The translations under genes and the position numbers were made by a program. Under the pieces are notes generated by a model that saw nothing but the letters and a program-made list of their open reading frames with translations, did no database searches and was not told the DNA's origin. A DNA stretch of 8,361 nucleotides from Clostridia bacterium (GTDB lineage: Bacteria > Bacillota > Clostridia > Christensenellales > Aristaeellaceae), in contig JAKSPZ010000025.1 of the NCBI GenBank assembly GCA_024404395.1, forward strand, positions 1 through 8,361, in the 5' to 3' direction. Positions 6,867 through 8,361 of this stretch are shown here, one piece after another; the first letter of the stretch is position 1, and every line of letters begins with the position of its first letter.

Positions 6867-7741
6867 AGATCTTTGTGACGGGCGTGGGCGGACAGCTGGG
6901 CTACGACGTGATGAACGAGCTGAAGAAGCGCGGCATCGAAGGCGTCGGCAGCGACATCGCCCCCGAAAACGCCAACTTTGAAAACTATATCCCGCTGGAC
7001 ATCACCGACGCCGCCGCCTGCGAGAAGGTGATGGCGGAGGTCCGTCCCGACGCCGTCATCCACTGCGCCGCATGGACCGCGGTGGATCTGGCCGAGGACT
7101 GCCCCGACAAGGTCCGCGCCATCAACGCCGACGGCACCGCCCACATCGCGGAGGCCGCCGCCAAGGTGGGCGCCAAGGTGATGTACATCTCCACGGACTA
7201 CATCTTCGACGGTCAGGGCGAGACCCCGTGGCAGCCCGACTGCGAGGACTACAAGCCCCTGAACGTCTACGGTCAGACCAAGCTGGAGGGCGAGCTGGCG
7301 GTGAAGAAGGCCACCGATCGCCATTTCATCGTCCGCATCGCGTGGGTGTTCGGTCAGAACGGCAAGAACTTCGTCCGCACCATGCTGGCGCTGTCCGAGA
7401 AGTACGACACCCTGCGCGTGGTGTGCGATCAGATCGGCACGCCCACCTACACCTTCGATCTGGCGCGGCTGCTGGCAGATATGATCGTCACCGAGAAGTT
7501 CGGCACCTACCACGCCACCAACGAGGGCGGCTACATCAGCTGGCATGAGTTTGCCGTCGCCATCTTCGAGGCGGCGGGCAAGCAGATGACGGTGAACCCC
7601 GTCACCACCGCCGAGTACGGTCTGTCCAAGGCGGCGCGCCCCTTCAACAGCCGACTGGACAAGTCCAAGCTGGTGGAGAACGGCTTCACCCCCCTGCCCC
7701 ACTGGAAGGACGCGCTGGAACGCTACCTGAAGCAGATGTGA
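6863..7741 (+). CDS. rmlD: dTDP-4-dehydrorhamnose reductase
   Basis: Last step: reduces dTDP-4-keto-L-rhamnose to dTDP-L-rhamnose. The 292-residue SDR is of usual length. GVGGQLG (7-13) binds the cofactor; HCAAWTAVD (67-75), STDYIFDG (110-117) and NVYGQTK with Tyr136/Lys140 (134-140) are the family motifs. RIAWVFG and DQIGTPTYTFDLA further on also match RmlD. The start shares an ATGA overlap with the rmlB stop, implying translational coupling; the GAGAGG at 6843-6848 is rather far (about 14 nt), so coupling probably matters more than a separate ribosome site. With rmlA, rmlC and rmlB this completes the dTDP-L-rhamnose pathway. Confidence 0.97.
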   Translation: MKIFVTGVGGQLGYDVMNELKKRGIEGVGSDIAPENANFENYIPLDITDAAACEKVMAEVRPDAVIHCAAWTAVDLAEDCPDKVRAINADGTAHIAEAAAKVGAKVMYISTDYIFDGQGETPWQPDCEDYKPLNVYGQTKLEGELAVKKATDRHFIVRIAWVFGQNGKNFVRTMLALSEKYDTLRVVCDQIGTPTYTFDLARLLADMIVTEKFGTYHATNEGGYISWHEFAVAIFEAAGKQMTVNPVTTAEYGLSKAARPFNSRLDKSKLVENGFTPLPHWKDALERYLKQM

Positions 7742-7751
7742 GGAATTTGAT

Positions 7752-8252
7752 ATGAAGAAACTGATCGTCTGGCTGCTGATCGCCATCGTCTGTGTTCTGC
7801 CCGCCATGGCGGAGGAGCATGTGGAGCCGCAGTACGCCGCCACCAAGGATTTCATCCGCGTGATGGACGCCAACGATTTTCAGTACACCTGCTACGGCGT
7901 CGACGACAGCGGCGATGAGTGTCTGCTGGTCCGCATGAAGAACGAGACCTACGACAGGGCGCACTTCTATTTCTTCTTCAATGAAGACGGCGATCGCGTG
8001 ATCGTGTATCTGTGGAACGCCATCGATTTCAACCCCGCCCGCCGCAGCATCGTGCTGGAGGTGTGCAACAAATCCATGGTGAACTACCTCTATCCCCGCT
8101 TCTATGTGGACGATACGGACAACTCCCTCACCATGGACTACACCGCCTTCCTCCCCGAGACGGGCAAAGGCGAGGTGTGCTGGAGCATCCTCGAGATGAT
8201 GGACAACATCTGGTCCGCCTGCTACCCCGATTTCGCGCCTTATGCGAAGTAA
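7752..8252 (+). CDS. Small secreted protein, YbjN-like domain
   Basis: The protein has 166 residues. A clear signal peptide (KKLIVWLLIAIVCVLPAMA, likely cut after residue 20) has no lipobox cysteine, so the mature form should be released or stay wall-associated. The remaining part (about 31-160) alternates polar beta-like segments and ends in an amphipathic helix (WSILEMMDNIWSACYP). The order of segments, with a VCNKSMVNYLYPRFYVDDTDNSLTMD-type core at 104-129, resembles the YbjN (sensory transduction regulator-like) fold. That assignment is by pattern memory and is moderate. GAGGA (7740-7744) overlapping the rmlD stop gives good spacing to the ATG at 7752, and the strong terminator lies directly after it, so it is the last cistron of the rhamnose unit. 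Four cysteines remain in the mature part. Function is unknown; a role in handling the polysaccharide is inference from position only. Confidence 0.8.
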   Translation: MKKLIVWLLIAIVCVLPAMAEEHVEPQYAATKDFIRVMDANDFQYTCYGVDDSGDECLLVRMKNETYDRAHFYFFFNEDGDRVIVYLWNAIDFNPARRSIVLEVCNKSMVNYLYPRFYVDDTDNSLTMDYTAFLPETGKGEVCWSILEMMDNIWSACYPDFAPYAK

Positions 8253-8260
8253 ACGGATGA

Positions 8261-8295
8261 AAAGACCGCTTCCGACGAAGCGGTCTTTTTGTTTT
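8261..8295 (+). terminator. Strong intrinsic terminator of the rhamnose operon
   Basis: AAAGACCGCTTC (8261-8272) pairs over 12 bp with GAAGCGGTCTTT (8277-8288) around a CGAC loop. The T-rich tail TTTTTGTTTT follows. It begins 9 nt after the stop of the YbjN-like gene and closes the transcription unit that starts at 1774. Confidence 0.95.
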
Positions 8296-8315
8296 GGGGG
8301 AGGGATTAGCTTGTG

Positions 8316-8361
8316 CCTCCCTTTGCAAAGGGAGGTGGCTCCGCGTAGCGGAGTCGGAGGG
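8316..8361. repeat. Palindromic intergenic repeat, cut by the window end
   Basis: CCTCCCTTTG (8316-8325) is followed at once by its perfect inverted copy CAAAGGGAGG (8326-8335). A second hairpin CTCCGC-GTA-GCGGAG lies at 8339-8353, and GGAGGG ends the window. There is no coding frame here. Stacked GC-rich hairpins of this appearance are common as dispersed intergenic repeats in gut Clostridia, as I recall. Only one copy lies in the window, so its repeat nature cannot be shown here. Confidence 0.6.

Noticed and set aside
1..8361. CRISPR arrays, tRNA or rRNA genes, insertion sequences
   Set aside because: No regularly spaced direct repeats, no cloverleaf or rRNA-like stretches and no transposase motifs were seen on either strand.

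Overview
The window looks like a chromosomal piece of a high-GC, low-operon-spacing Gram-positive anaerobe, most likely a gut-type member of the Clostridia. The reasons are strong AGGAGG-type ribosome sites, consensus sigma-A promoters, intrinsic hairpin-plus-T terminators, secreted SH3-repeat and lysozyme proteins, an rmlACBD gene order as in Gram-positive capsule loci, and a GC-rich palindromic intergenic repeat. The taxonomic call is inference only.

Layout. At the left edge, on the minus strand, is the N-terminal third of an ABC transporter ATPase. It is preceded by a leader with an extended -10 promoter, a possible 29-codon leader peptide whose stop overlaps the ATPase start, and an intrinsic-terminator hairpin lying inside that peptide. 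Next, also on the minus strand, is a secreted cell-wall protein with three SH3-like repeats and a phage-tail-lysozyme-type domain. A short AT-rich region (1698-1835) then holds two divergent promoters. Both have perfect TTGACA / 17 bp / TATAAT elements, and their -35 boxes form an inverted repeat.

From 1836 to 8252 on the plus strand runs one compact eight-gene transcription unit, bounded by its own promoter and a strong terminator. It encodes an IspD/TarI-family cytidylyltransferase, a LicD-family phosphotransferase, an extended SDR (NAD-dependent epimerase/dehydratase) of unknown substrate, the complete dTDP-L-rhamnose pathway (rmlA, rmlC, rmlB, rmlD), and a small secreted YbjN-like protein. 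After the terminator comes the start of a palindromic repeat that runs to the window end.

How the genes may work together. RmlA, B, C and D turn glucose-1-phosphate into dTDP-L-rhamnose. The first two genes resemble a CDP-alditol synthetase and a transferase that moves a phospho-alditol (or similar) group from a CDP donor onto a glycan. The best reading is therefore a supply-and-decoration operon for a rhamnose-containing cell-surface polysaccharide carrying a phosphodiester-linked substituent. No glycosyltransferase, polymerase or export gene is present in the unit. The CDP substrate, the role of the SDR and the acceptor are not visible from the sequence. The pairing of an IspD-family enzyme with a LicD-family enzyme recalls the animal ISPD/FKRP pair that makes and transfers ribitol-phosphate.
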